Source of the DNA: Sinanaerobacter chloroacetimidivorans
Lineage (GTDB): Bacteria > Bacillota > Clostridia > Peptostreptococcales > Anaerovoracaceae
Reading direction: 5' to 3'
Length of the DNA stretch: 64,000 bases
NCBI RefSeq assembly: GCF_018128545.1
Contig: NZ_JAGSND010000002.1
Location: 124,001-188,000 of the forward strand
The notes under the pieces are model-generated. The model searched no databases. It saw nothing but the letters and a program-made list of their open reading frames with translations, and was not told where the DNA came from. Each line of letters begins with the position of its first letter. The stretch's first letter is position 1. A program made the position numbers and the translations under genes. Shown one piece after another: positions 16,064-24,700 of this stretch.

Positions 16064-17036
16064 TTCAGGAGAAAATTCTGATGCAGAAAAAAAATATAAT
16101 GCGAAAGAAAAATATCTTTATGAGATTCTCGAGGATTATCAATTCAGTGATCATAAAGAAGAAATTTTCGAGGCCTTTATAAATTCTCTTTGGGAATGCC
16201 CAAACAAACGCCTCACAATAACGAAATATATTAAATTCAGGGTATTGCCTGAGCTCTCTCCTTGTGATACCGGGAGGATTTTTCAAAACTATCAATCGAT
16301 TCCCTACCGTTCCTATAGAAACAGTACAACGGAGAAAAATTATGTTGATCTTATCCGCCAGAAGATCAACAATCTATATTCCATCCGATGTGATCCGGAT
16401 ATTTGCACCGAAAAGGAATACATGAATCTTTTAAAAACCCCTAAGAGACTTTATTACCTTTGGCGAAAAGGAGAAGAAATCCCAAGTGCTAATGAATTGT
16501 CAGAGCATATATCCCATTGCATGGAAGAGGCCGAATGCATAAGAAAACTCAGTGCAAAATCCAAATTAAAACTCTCCTGGTCCGAGTATCAGGAATTGAT
16601 ATCGGAATTTCTTTGCAAGATTTTTGATAATTACATCCCCCTGGAAGCTTTTGAAAAGAAAGAGGAACTATACCTGGATGTGGATATCTGGCTGGAGGAT
16701 CATTTTATCATTCGATATATCTGTAAAAGCCTGGATGGGTATATGAGCAATTACATAAAAAACTATTACGGAATCCGGCGCGGAAGAAATGTAAAAATCC
16801 AGCGCTGCTCCTGCGGAGGGCTGTTCCTTCAGAATAAAAAGAACAACCGGTTTAAATGCAACCTTTGCAACAAGTATCAGCCTATTGAAACCAAAGTCAT
16901 TACCTGTATCTCCTGCGGGAAGCAGATTGAACTGAAGGGTATTGTAAAAAACAAAAAACGTTGTAATGATTGTCAGAAATCCTACAACCGGAAAATAAAA
17001 ACAGAAAAGCAGCGCATTTATCGAACCAGACAGTAG
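16053..17036 (+). CDS. Zinc-ribbon protein coupled to the RNA polymerase gene
   Basis: 327 residues from the ATG at 16053, which follows GGAGGAGG within the 3' end of the polymerase gene (11-base overlap); an in-frame ATG at 16026 lies before that site. The first 240 residues are charged, mostly helical and unrecognised. The C-terminus has two probable zinc ribbons: CSC-x(15)-CNLC and CISC-x(17)-CNDC, then a basic tail (KIKTEKQRIYRTRQ). Zinc ribbons of this kind are common in transcription factors. Its tight coupling suggests a specificity or accessory factor for the polymerase, which is inference; the function is unknown. Confidence 0.75.
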   Translation: MSYDSGENSDAEKKYNAKEKYLYEILEDYQFSDHKEEIFEAFINSLWECPNKRLTITKYIKFRVLPELSPCDTGRIFQNYQSIPYRSYRNSTTEKNYVDLIRQKINNLYSIRCDPDICTEKEYMNLLKTPKRLYYLWRKGEEIPSANELSEHISHCMEEAECIRKLSAKSKLKLSWSEYQELISEFLCKIFDNYIPLEAFEKKEELYLDVDIWLEDHFIIRYICKSLDGYMSNYIKNYYGIRRGRNVKIQRCSCGGLFLQNKKNNRFKCNLCNKYQPIETKVITCISCGKQIELKGIVKNKKRCNDCQKSYNRKIKTEKQRIYRTRQ

Positions 17037-17081
17037 CAGCATATTGAGCATCCATAAGATCAAAAGGAGGGGGATTGGGCT

Positions 17082-17171
17082 GTGGAAATTTTTAATCTGA
17101 AGTTACAATGGAAGCTTTCCTTGAAAAGCCTTTCCTCCTCCCCGGTTCTTGTTGTTATGTTACCAGTATAG
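17082..17171 (+). CDS. Possible very short peptide gene between polymerase and tail modules
   Basis: A 29-codon frame starts with GTG eleven bases after AAAAGGAGG and ends at TAG. It is followed at once by another AGGAGGTG and then by the AAGGAGGCG of the next gene, so three strong ribosome binding sites lie within 140 bases. The peptide has a hydrophobic end (SSSPVLVVMLPV). It may be a real small protein or only a decayed gene; composition gives little help. Confidence 0.25.
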   Translation: MEIFNLKLQWKLSLKSLSSSPVLVVMLPV

Positions 17172-17212
17172 GAGGTGCACTCACTGAAACCAGAAAAAAG
17201 GAGGCGTTAGCA

Positions 17213-17686
17213 ATGAATGGAAATTTCACTGATGTGATCAGCTATAAAAAAACTTTAGTCAATCATCTGATTTCTGCCAATGAGATCACAGAACTACTGT
17301 TGACTCAACTGAATCCCAACCTTACCACAGAAGAACAGCTGCAGAATCAAGTGCTTGATTTCGATTTTACACCTGAAGCCGAAGACCCAGAAACAGTTTA
17401 TCTCTGTGTTGATGCAGATATCACGAGAGTCCCTTCCCGCACCATAAAGGAAATGGAAATTACAATTCATATTTTCACGGTGAAATCCCTTATGGAGTAT
17501 GTTTTACCAGAAGGACCGGCAAACCGTATCGATCTATTATCCGATCGCATCGACTCCTGCCTGGTCCGGGAGAATTTCGGAATCCGGATGAATCTCAAAT
17601 CCAGCAATATTACAAAACCTTTTGCCGGATATTATGGAAGGAAAATTATTTACACAATCTCACAATTTAAGCGAGGTTATGAATGA
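17213..17686 (+). CDS. Tail terminator/completion-like protein
   Basis: 157 residues from the ATG at 17213, which has an AAGGAGGCG site; the longer in-frame extension from 17108 has no ribosome binding site. The sequence (MNGNFTDVISYKKTLVNHLI..., ending in ITKPFAGYYGRKIIYTISQFKRGYE) is not a strong match to a named family. Size, beta-rich C-terminal half, and position just before the tail tube block fit the small terminator or joining proteins of siphophage tails. The stop codon overlaps the next ATG (ATGA). Assignment is by position more than by motif. Confidence 0.5.
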   Translation: MNGNFTDVISYKKTLVNHLISANEITELLLTQLNPNLTTEEQLQNQVLDFDFTPEAEDPETVYLCVDADITRVPSRTIKEMEITIHIFTVKSLMEYVLPEGPANRIDLLSDRIDSCLVRENFGIRMNLKSSNITKPFAGYYGRKIIYTISQFKRGYE

Positions 17687-18447
17687 AAAAGCTGGAATAT
17701 TTCGATTTGCTTAGCCCCGAACCAATTCGGCTCGATGGAGTGGGCCTCATCAGATCCCCAACCCTGCGGGATATCTCCAAGCTGAGATATCGATATCGGC
17801 AATACTCAGAATATATGAGAATACTGCAGATCGATATGGATTTGTATCTCAGTACTTTGGAGCAGGAAACGAGAGAGCAGTGGGACCAACTGGGAAACCT
17901 CATTGGGATCTACGATATCCTGATACAAAATCAGGAATTAAGAGAACTGCTCCTTCAGGCATTCTCTTTTTTCATTTGCGGAGCAGTGGAATACCTCCCC
18001 GATGAAAAAATATTTCTCGTCTCGGAGGTGACGGCATCCTCGGATTCCCAAACCAAAGGTGTTATCCAAAGTTCAAATTATGACGAGCTGCGCAGCATGA
18101 TCCTGCAGATGAATTATTTGATCTCAGATGATTCGGAACCCCCATCCTATGCATCGGAAAAGGCTCGTAAAATTGGAGAACGGATTCGAAAGTTAAAAAG
18201 GCAGACCAGTAAACACCGGTACGCCGACAGGAATATGAATTTAGGAAATCTTATTTCTTCTCTGGCAGCCCAGCATCACAGTCTAAATATCCATAACATT
18301 TGGGATATCACTGTTTTTCAATTTTATGACCAATTTTATAAACAAAATTATATCAACACCATTGATATTCGTGCGATGAACTATGCCTACTGGGGAGGCG
18401 AATTTTCCCCTTCCGACTGGTTCCGGGATTTGCACGATACAGATTAA
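17683..18447 (+). CDS. Tail-module protein, unknown (assembly factor?)
   Basis: 254 residues, predicted soluble and mostly helical. MKKLEYFDLLSPEPIRLDGVGLIRSPTLRDIS opens the protein, and the C-terminus NIHNIWDITVFQFYDQF...YWGGEFSPSDWF recalls helical tail-assembly proteins of Gram-positive siphophages, where a late tryptophan-rich segment is common. I do not recognise the family firmly. It starts inside the stop codon of the preceding gene and ends 21 bases before the tube gene, which has its own AGGAGG site, so the three are co-expressed. A chaperone for tube or tape measure is a reasonable guess. Confidence 0.5.
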   Translation: MKKLEYFDLLSPEPIRLDGVGLIRSPTLRDISKLRYRYRQYSEYMRILQIDMDLYLSTLEQETREQWDQLGNLIGIYDILIQNQELRELLLQAFSFFICGAVEYLPDEKIFLVSEVTASSDSQTKGVIQSSNYDELRSMILQMNYLISDDSEPPSYASEKARKIGERIRKLKRQTSKHRYADRNMNLGNLISSLAAQHHSLNIHNIWDITVFQFYDQFYKQNYINTIDIRAMNYAYWGGEFSPSDWFRDLHDTD

Positions 18448-18468
18448 AACCTTAGGAGGTACTAAATT

Positions 18469-19215
18469 ATGAGCAACATTATGGCAAACAGAGAGGTATG
18501 CGACCTGACTCTTCTTGATTATGCTACGAAAAAACCTTTTATGTACATTGATTATGCCAATGTAACAACCAACGAAAATCAATCAACCAGCGTATTTGCC
18601 AAGGGTGGAAAGGGAGCTCCCAGAAGAATTCGTTTTGATGGAGAAAAAGTGTCCACCCTTACGCTGGAAACACAAATGATCACACCTGAGCTTATCGCCG
18701 TACTGGCTGGATCTCAGGTGATTACCGGACAGAATGTTTTTAAAAGAAAGGTCCTTGTAAGTGAGACGATTTCCGAATCCACAAGCCTGACCTTCCCTGC
18801 CGGAGAGACTCCTATTGAAGGAACCCTGGCGGTTTATCCGGCAGCTTCCGACTGCATGGAATCCGCAGCAGTTCAGGGAACACTGTCTGCAAATAAGTTT
18901 ACTTTTACAACTGCAGCTGCGGCTGACGGAGAATATGTATGCTACTATCAAATCGCCGGTGATGATTCGGTGAAAACCATCCAGTATAAGTCCGACAGTT
19001 TTCCGAAGGAATTTGTCCTCTACGGAGATACCGTCATGAAGGGAGAGGACGGCAGTCTGAACGGCTACCAGCTGCACGCTTACAAAGCACAGCCGCAGGG
19101 CAGCTTCAAAATGGGCTTCCAGAGCACCGGAGATCCCGGCACTTTCAGCGTAACCTTTGATTTGCTGGCAGATGCAGACAAGAATATCCTGGATTACCAT
19201 TTAATCGAGGCTTAG
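18469..19215 (+). CDS. Major tail tube protein
   Basis: 248 residues, beta-rich, with few charged clusters. MSNIMANREVCDLTLLDYATKKPFMYIDYANVT opens it, and the closing segment KMGFQSTGDPGTFSVTFDLLADADKN is typical of phage tail tube proteins of the lambda V/TP901 fold. A central insertion (about 90-165, LTFPAGETPIEGTLAVYPAAS) could be an extra Ig-like or immunogenic domain on the outside of the tube. No sheath gene precedes it, so the tail is non-contractile. It has a strong AGGAGG site and is followed by a terminator, as expected for the most abundant structural protein. Confidence 0.78.
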   Translation: MSNIMANREVCDLTLLDYATKKPFMYIDYANVTTNENQSTSVFAKGGKGAPRRIRFDGEKVSTLTLETQMITPELIAVLAGSQVITGQNVFKRKVLVSETISESTSLTFPAGETPIEGTLAVYPAASDCMESAAVQGTLSANKFTFTTAAAADGEYVCYYQIAGDDSVKTIQYKSDSFPKEFVLYGDTVMKGEDGSLNGYQLHAYKAQPQGSFKMGFQSTGDPGTFSVTFDLLADADKNILDYHLIEA

Positions 19216-19251
19216 AAAGAGTCAGTTACGAAATCAAAGATTTCTAATTAC

Positions 19252-19281
19252 TTATGCTACCTTAAGGCAGCATCTTTTTTT
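19252..19281 (+). terminator. Terminator after the tail tube gene
   Basis: A stem of eight pairs with one mismatch (19254-19261 with 19266-19273) and a TTAA loop is followed by a run of seven T. It lies 38 bases after the tube stop codon, inside the tail operon, so it probably lowers transcription of everything downstream relative to the tube. Confidence 0.75.
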
Positions 19282-19286
19282 CGATA

Positions 19287-19318
19287 GAGCCGTGGATTCC
19301 CTTGTGGGATCCCGGCTC
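19287..19318 (+). promoter_or_regulatory. Long hairpin after the tube terminator
   Basis: GAGCCG pairs with CGGCTC, GGAT with ATCC, and CCC with GGG, giving 13 pairs with two single-base interruptions and a short loop. It lies right after the terminator and may protect the tube transcript's 3' end or the 5' end of the downstream transcript. No T run follows, so it is not itself a terminator. Confidence 0.45.
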
Positions 19319-19330
19319 AGATTATAAACA

Positions 19331-19364
19331 AAAGATAATCATTATATATAAAGATAATTATTAT
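19331..19364 (+). repeat. Direct repeat before the tail-chaperone gene
   Basis: AAAGATAATCATTAT (19331-19345) and AAAGATAATTATTAT (19350-19364) differ by one base, 19 bases apart. The second contains the palindrome GATAAT-T-ATTATC. They lie between the tube terminator and the chaperone gene, about 55 bases before its start codon, and could be a promoter or factor site that restarts transcription. Confidence 0.5.
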
Positions 19365-19419
19365 CTATTCCGAAAGGATTGGATCGCTGCTAATTTAAAA
19401 TGAAGAAAGGAAACAGGAT

Positions 19420-19992
19420 ATGGCTAAGTTAACAAGTATTCAGTTAGAGAAGCTTATGGGTCCCCGGCCTGAAAGTTTCATTAAGGTTCCCTTTCGCCTG
19501 GGAGAGGAAGAAGTCATCCTGAAAGTCAAGTCCTATCTTACCATTCAGGAGATATCCGACATTGTAGACGGCACCGTAGAAGGCTGTTTTTCAGAACAGG
19601 GCTATGCTCCGGAATATCGGAATTTAGTTTTTGCGTGGAAAGTAATAGACGTAATGACAGACTTGCCTCTGCCTGTTACGAAGGATAAACAGATTGATTT
19701 TTTGATACTATACGAATGGTCCGTAAGGATGGATTTGATTTCGGGTATCATGGGGGCAGATGAAACGTTATATTCCACAATCAAAAACCTCCAATCATAT
19801 ATTGATGAAAAGCTGGAATATCGAAAACAGCTTTCCCTTCGTTCCAGCAAAAGTGAGGAACTGTCAGAGCGTATATTCCTTCTATTTGGTAAAGCCGCAG
19901 AAACAATTGACCAGATCACAGCCAAGATACGGGAGCTTGATCCTCAGGAATTGGAGGCCCTTATCAGGCAGGCCGCTATTTCAATGAAATGA
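19420..19992 (+). CDS. Tail assembly chaperone-like protein
   Basis: 190 residues, mostly helical. MAKLTSIQLEKLMGPRPESFIKVPF and then LGEEEVILKVKSYLTIQEISDIVDGTVEGCF resemble the N-terminal half of siphophage tail chaperones (lambda gpG type), which coat the tape measure protein before tube assembly. An AAAGGAAA site precedes the ATG. In most phages a programmed frameshift makes a longer second product just before the tape measure gene. Here no in-frame partner follows, and lysis genes intervene before the tape measure, so a single product is likely. Confidence 0.55.
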   Translation: MAKLTSIQLEKLMGPRPESFIKVPFRLGEEEVILKVKSYLTIQEISDIVDGTVEGCFSEQGYAPEYRNLVFAWKVIDVMTDLPLPVTKDKQIDFLILYEWSVRMDLISGIMGADETLYSTIKNLQSYIDEKLEYRKQLSLRSSKSEELSERIFLLFGKAAETIDQITAKIRELDPQELEALIRQAAISMK

Positions 19993-20015
19993 ATGATTTA
20001 AGGATAAGGTGAAAT

Positions 20016-20696
20016 ATGTTAGTTTGTTTAGACCCGGGACACGGGAAATCAACAGCCGGAAAACGAAGCTTTGATTCCTCCTTTTTCGAATATGAATTCA
20101 ATCGTGCGATAGCATCAAAAATTGCAGCTCATTTAATCAGACATGGAGTTAAGGTCCTGATCACCGCTTCCGGAGATGAGGATGTACCGTTAACTTCCAG
20201 ATGCAGCATAGCCAACCAGGCAAAGGCCGATATTTTTGTCAGTATCCATGCCAATGCCTACGGAACAAACTGGAATAGCGCCAATGGATGGGAGAGCTAC
20301 ATTTATAAAGGCAGTACAAAGGGCCTGTCCCTTGCCAAATCCATTGAAATCGAGAGTATACCCTTTCTAGGGCTGAAAAACCGAGGTATCAAAACTGATG
20401 CCCTTACGGTAACATCAAAAACTACAATGCCTGCAGTTCTTATTGAGCATGGTTTCTATACAAACCTTGAGGAACTGAAGCTTCTCAAGTCTGATAATTT
20501 TCAGAAACGCTGTTCACAGGCTGATGCCAGAGGGATATTAAAATATTTTGGTATCCTGTGGCAGGAAGAAGCGTCTCCAGCGGCTGACTATAAGCTTCTA
20601 TATCAAAATGCCCTTTCAAAATTGGAAGCTGCCGAGCTGCTATCTCTTCAATTACAGGATAAATTGAAACAAATCGAGAAAATTCTTCACACATAA
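20016..20696 (+). CDS. N-acetylmuramoyl-L-alanine amidase (Amidase_3), tail-locus lysin
   Basis: 226 residues. The Amidase_3 catalytic domain (about 1-175) shows LDPGHG with the first zinc histidine, FVSIHANAY with the second, and LIEHGFYTN with the catalytic glutamate. It cuts the bond between muramic acid and the stem peptide. The last 50 residues form a coiled-coil-like helix (YQNALSKLEAAELLSLQLQDKLKQIEKIL) instead of a known wall-binding repeat, perhaps for oligomerisation. There is no signal peptide, so release depends on the holin-like proteins encoded next. It is the probable host-lysis enzyme that frees the particles. Confidence 0.92.
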   Translation: MLVCLDPGHGKSTAGKRSFDSSFFEYEFNRAIASKIAAHLIRHGVKVLITASGDEDVPLTSRCSIANQAKADIFVSIHANAYGTNWNSANGWESYIYKGSTKGLSLAKSIEIESIPFLGLKNRGIKTDALTVTSKTTMPAVLIEHGFYTNLEELKLLKSDNFQKRCSQADARGILKYFGILWQEEASPAADYKLLYQNALSKLEAAELLSLQLQDKLKQIEKILHT

Positions 20697-20709
20697 AAGG
20701 GGAAAAAGA

Positions 20710-21078
20710 ATGGATTTTATTAAAAACCTTTTTTCTTTCCTGACAACGAGTCAGGATTATATCAACGGACTTGCTTTAATAGGGTTCATCGGGATCAATA
20801 TCTTTCTTGGATCCTTGGATGCCTGGATCAATAAGGAATTTCAATGGATGAAATTCCAAAAGGGGATTGTAAAGGGCATAGGGATCATCATGGCGACTTT
20901 TGCTGCCTATACCATCGGTAATCTCATTCCAAATGTTCTGGTGATGACGGTTAATGAGGTTGATGTCAATATCACCACTGCAATCCAGCTTACCATAACA
21001 GCAGGATTAATCTGGTATGGAAAAGAGATTGTGATAAAACTAAAGAATGCCATCATCGGCAGCGAAGCGGAGCTTTAG
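20710..21078 (+). CDS. Phage holin-like membrane protein
   Basis: 122 residues with three hydrophobic segments: about 18-36 (GLALIGFIGINIFLGSLDA), about 52-78 (GIVKGIGIIMATFAAYTIGNLI) and about 92-106 (AIQLTITAGLIWYG). Size, topology and position right after the amidase match clostridial phage holins of the TcdE/phage_holin_4 group, which form membrane lesions that let the endolysin reach the wall. The last codons overlap the first copy of a 47-base repeat. The family name is from general resemblance, not a diagnostic motif. Confidence 0.7.
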   Translation: MDFIKNLFSFLTTSQDYINGLALIGFIGINIFLGSLDAWINKEFQWMKFQKGIVKGIGIIMATFAAYTIGNLIPNVLVMTVNEVDVNITTAIQLTITAGLIWYGKEIVIKLKNAIIGSEAEL

Positions 21079-21192
21079 TCTGTGCGCTATCGCCCTTCCC
21101 TTGCGTTAGCGAAGCGAAGCCTTGGTCCGGGCGCTATTACCCTTGCCTTGGGTTAGTGAACGAAGCTTTGGTCCGTTCACTGTCCCCTGCCC
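21061..21192 (+). repeat. Tandem repeat of about 47 bases, 2.8 copies, with conserved hairpin
   Basis: Units begin at 21061, 21108 and 21155; the first two are exactly 47 bases long. Each opens AGYGAA and continues with a GAAGC(C/T)TTGGTCC-like core. The ends of the core pair: AGCG with CGCT in units one and two, and AGTGAAC with GTTCACT in unit three, so stem changes compensate. The first unit encodes the holin C-terminus; the rest fills the gap to the next gene. Confidence 0.7.
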
Positions 21193-21233
21193 TATTTCCC
21201 TTTTCCCCTCAAATTACAGGAAAGGAACATACC

Positions 21234-21710
21234 ATGAGCGAATATGAGACTTTATTCAAGGGAATTTCCACCCAGGGTGTTCCTTTGATCATCTGTGCTG
21301 CCGTCATTCTTCTTGCAGTAAAATACATACCGAAATTTCTGGATGGCTATCTCGCTGCCGTGGAGACGAAAAACGAATCTGATGAAAAATCCAGACAGGA
21401 GCAGCGAGAGTATTACAACTGCCGGCAAAAACAATATGATGAGCAGAGCCAGGTTATGAACACCATGATGAAAACCATCACCGCAGTTGCAGAGAGAAGC
21501 AACATTATCATCGAAAACAACACCCAGGCCATTGAAAGAAACACCAAGGTAAACGAAAACCATCAAAGGTTCTATTCCAAAATTAGCGACTCCATGGAGG
21601 ACTACAATACGAAGCTCCAGGACCTGAAAGAGGATAGTAAGGAGCATGACCGTCTCTGCCAGAAGGTATATACCGGAATCACAAGGGTGGAAATGAAACT
21701 GAACAAATAG
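21234..21710 (+). CDS. Membrane-anchored coiled-coil protein (BhlA-like, second lysis protein?)
   Basis: 158 residues from the ATG at 21234 (CAGGAAAGGA site); the longer in-frame form from 21156 would start inside the repeat array. One N-terminal membrane segment (about 14-34, GVPLIICAAVILLAVKYI) is followed by a long charged coiled coil. BhlA/UviB holin-like proteins have the same plan but are usually half this length. A spanin-like role is unlikely in a Gram-positive cell. It probably assists lysis or anchors a complex at the membrane; this rests on topology and position only. Confidence 0.5.
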   Translation: MSEYETLFKGISTQGVPLIICAAVILLAVKYIPKFLDGYLAAVETKNESDEKSRQEQREYYNCRQKQYDEQSQVMNTMMKTITAVAERSNIIIENNTQAIERNTKVNENHQRFYSKISDSMEDYNTKLQDLKEDSKEHDRLCQKVYTGITRVEMKLNK

Positions 21711-21777
21711 GAGTTCCGGTTATAGAGGACAGTCTCAATGAAATCATTAAATTAAAAGAAAGGAGTTGAACAATAAT

Positions 21778-24700
21778 TTGAGCGATGAGTTAAAACTGAA
21801 TCTCCTTGCTGCTTTGGACAAGGCAGGATCCAAAAAAGAAATTCAAGCGCAGCTGAAGCAAATCCAAAATGGTCTGAAAATCAAAGTTGGCCTTGAGCTT
21901 GACCAAAGCAGCCTCAGTAAATTAAAAATAGATACCGAAAAATCACTTCAGCTCCCAATTGACACCAGTGTATTTCAAAGGCTTAACCAGAGTGTAAACG
22001 AGTTGAAACTGGCTTTTAATGAACTGAATACACAGATAAAGCTGGATGGGATTACGTCTCAAATCAATGCCTTAAAATCAGGGATGCAAAATGCTGACAA
22101 CAGTGTTGCCGGTTACTTAGACAGAAATGTGAGAGATTTTGGCGAAGCGATAAAATCTTCCCTTATGAAGACTTTAGTCGACAATATAACAAAAGGAGTC
22201 TTCCCTTCTGGTACATCTGGCCAGGCAAAAGCCGCCGAAGCTGTTAAAGTATCAAAAACTGCAAGTGGTATAGAGACTGCAATTGTAAAAGCTGCGGAAA
22301 CCGCCATCGTAAAATTGGCCGCCTCCACAGGTAGAGCCGGTGTTGCCGCAGGACTTGCCGGAACAGCCGGTTCAACAGTTGCCGGAGCAGGTACGTCCGC
22401 AGGTGTTGGAACCCTGGCAGGAGCGGCCAGCCTATTAGTTCCGGCTGCCTTGATTGTAGGAGGCGGTATACTGGCATACGACCTTATGACTACATCTCTG
22501 AAAGAACAAAAGGAAAAGGTCGCAGAAACTACTGCAGAGTATCAGCTGATGGAACTTGAGCTGGATTCTCTGAATACGCAGCTTGAAGGGAATCAAACCC
22601 GACTCCGGGAATATAATCAAGACAATTTATCTTTAAGTGAAGAAGAAAAGCAGCAACTAACAGAGCAAAATGAACAGTTGGAAAGGCAGATTCGTAGTCA
22701 AGAAACACTAGCAAAGATTAAGCTGAAAGAATCGTCTAAGGAAACCATTGCACTTCTCGAATATAAAACAGAAAAGATAAAAACCGGCACAAAAACATAT
22801 CATACAGCAAAAGAAGGTACCATTACAGTCGATCAGTTTAAAAAGGTCACTCAGCTAGAAGCTGCCCAGCATACCATTGATGAATTAAAGTCTTTGAAAG
22901 AGGCTGGTAAAAATTTAGAATATCAGATTCAGAATCTTGATGAAAGCACAGATGGTTATGATGGTAAATTAAAAAACTTGAAAGGCCAACTTGAAAATAA
23001 TAACAAAGCACAGGATAAATCCAAATCATATCTGATAGAAACGATACAGTATTTAGAGGAGCAATCGAATCAACTGGATGTGTCTACGGAATCTGGTAAA
23101 AAGTATAAGGAAGAAATTGAATCACTGGCAGTTGCTGCTGATAAAATGATAAATGGCCTGCCGATGGAGCAGGCGGAAGAGTACTACAACATTCATATTT
23201 TAAAAAACTCAGAAATGGTTGCAAGATTTCTTGAGAGTTATAATATTGACTTAACAGGCTTTAGTACATTATTACAACTCAAAATGGCTCTGGAAAATGG
23301 ATATTACTCTAATATCAGTAACATTCAAGATGATATAATCGATAATTTGGCAGAAAAATATGGAGTTGATCTTACAAACTTCAAGACAAAAGAAGAGCAA
23401 AAACTGGCCATAGCTCATGCAGCATCAAACGCGATAACCAAGATGACCGGTGTTGCTTCAGGATATAACCGGGAACAAATATCCCACATCATCTCAAATA
23501 TGGCGATGGCCGGTAAAAGCAATACCGCTTCATACAAAGAATTAACAGATTGGTATTACGGAAAAGATAATGCTGATTATGATAACGCGCTTTCTGAAAT
23601 CAATAAGTTGTTTGAGGGATTTATCTCCTCTGTACATAGTCCAAAATCAAATAGTGTCTTTACGGGTAATAATATCTTTGACAAAAAATCAAAAGAGGGA
23701 CAAAATCAAGAAGACCAAATAAAGATTCTCGATTCTCAGTATGATTCCCGACTTTCCTTATCAAAACAATATATTGAAGATCGTAACTTTTACAACGACT
23801 GGGGTGCCGACAGCGAAATTGCAGCTTGGGAACGTATAAAAGCCTACACAGAGGATTATTATCGAGAAGGCACTATTTCACACGAAAAATATGCAGAATC
23901 CATACGAGAAATTGATAAGAATTTGTATACTGCCCGAAAAGAATCCATTAATCAGGCCTATAAAGGTATGCAGAATGCTGCCTTGAAACAGCTTGATTCA
24001 GAAAAGAAAGCTCTGGAATCCCGCTTGGATGAAAATAGTGAAAACTATGTAAATCGTAAATTAGACGATAATATAAAAGCAGCCCAAGAAGAACTTGATT
24101 TACTTAACGAACAGGCTGAAACCGAAGATCGGCTTCTCAGAATTGAAAAAGCAAAGATTGCTCTTGCCAAATCCCAAGATCAGAAAACTTCAAGAATATA
24201 CAGAGAGGGTCAGGGATATGTTTGGGAGGCGGATCAAACAGCTGTTTCAGATGCACAGTCTGAGCTTGACGAAATGCTGTCCGATTGGAATAAATATCAA
24301 AAGAAGCTAGACCTTGAAAGTCAGATCAAAGATTGGGAAGCTGCCAAGGAAGAAAACGAGCAAAATATCAGAGCACAGATCAAAGATATTGAACAGTTGT
24401 CATCTGTTTGGAACGAGAGTCTTGATTTAGAGGAAGAGATCACTGAATATCAGGGAGATTTAAAAGCACTTGTCGGATCTGAAAGCGCCAGTTATGAAGA
24501 GCGGCTTGCCTTGGCACAACGATTTGCACAACAATATGCTGCAATAATGGCAAATCTAGGTGGCAGTAGTTATACTGGAAGTTCTAGGGATAGTAATGAT
24601 AACAAAGGTTATGATGTAAAGGCAGGAAAAGACGGGAAAGCGCCTTCAGGATTAACTGTTGGAACAAAAGTTGGAACTGCTGGAGGAACATATCAAATAA

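Noticed and set aside
19420-20015. Programmed frameshift extending the tail chaperone
   Set aside because: After the stop codon no longer alternative frame continues, and the amidase gene begins 23 bases later.
21061-21192. CRISPR array
   Set aside because: The three units are directly adjacent 47-base repeats without spacers, and no cas genes are nearby.
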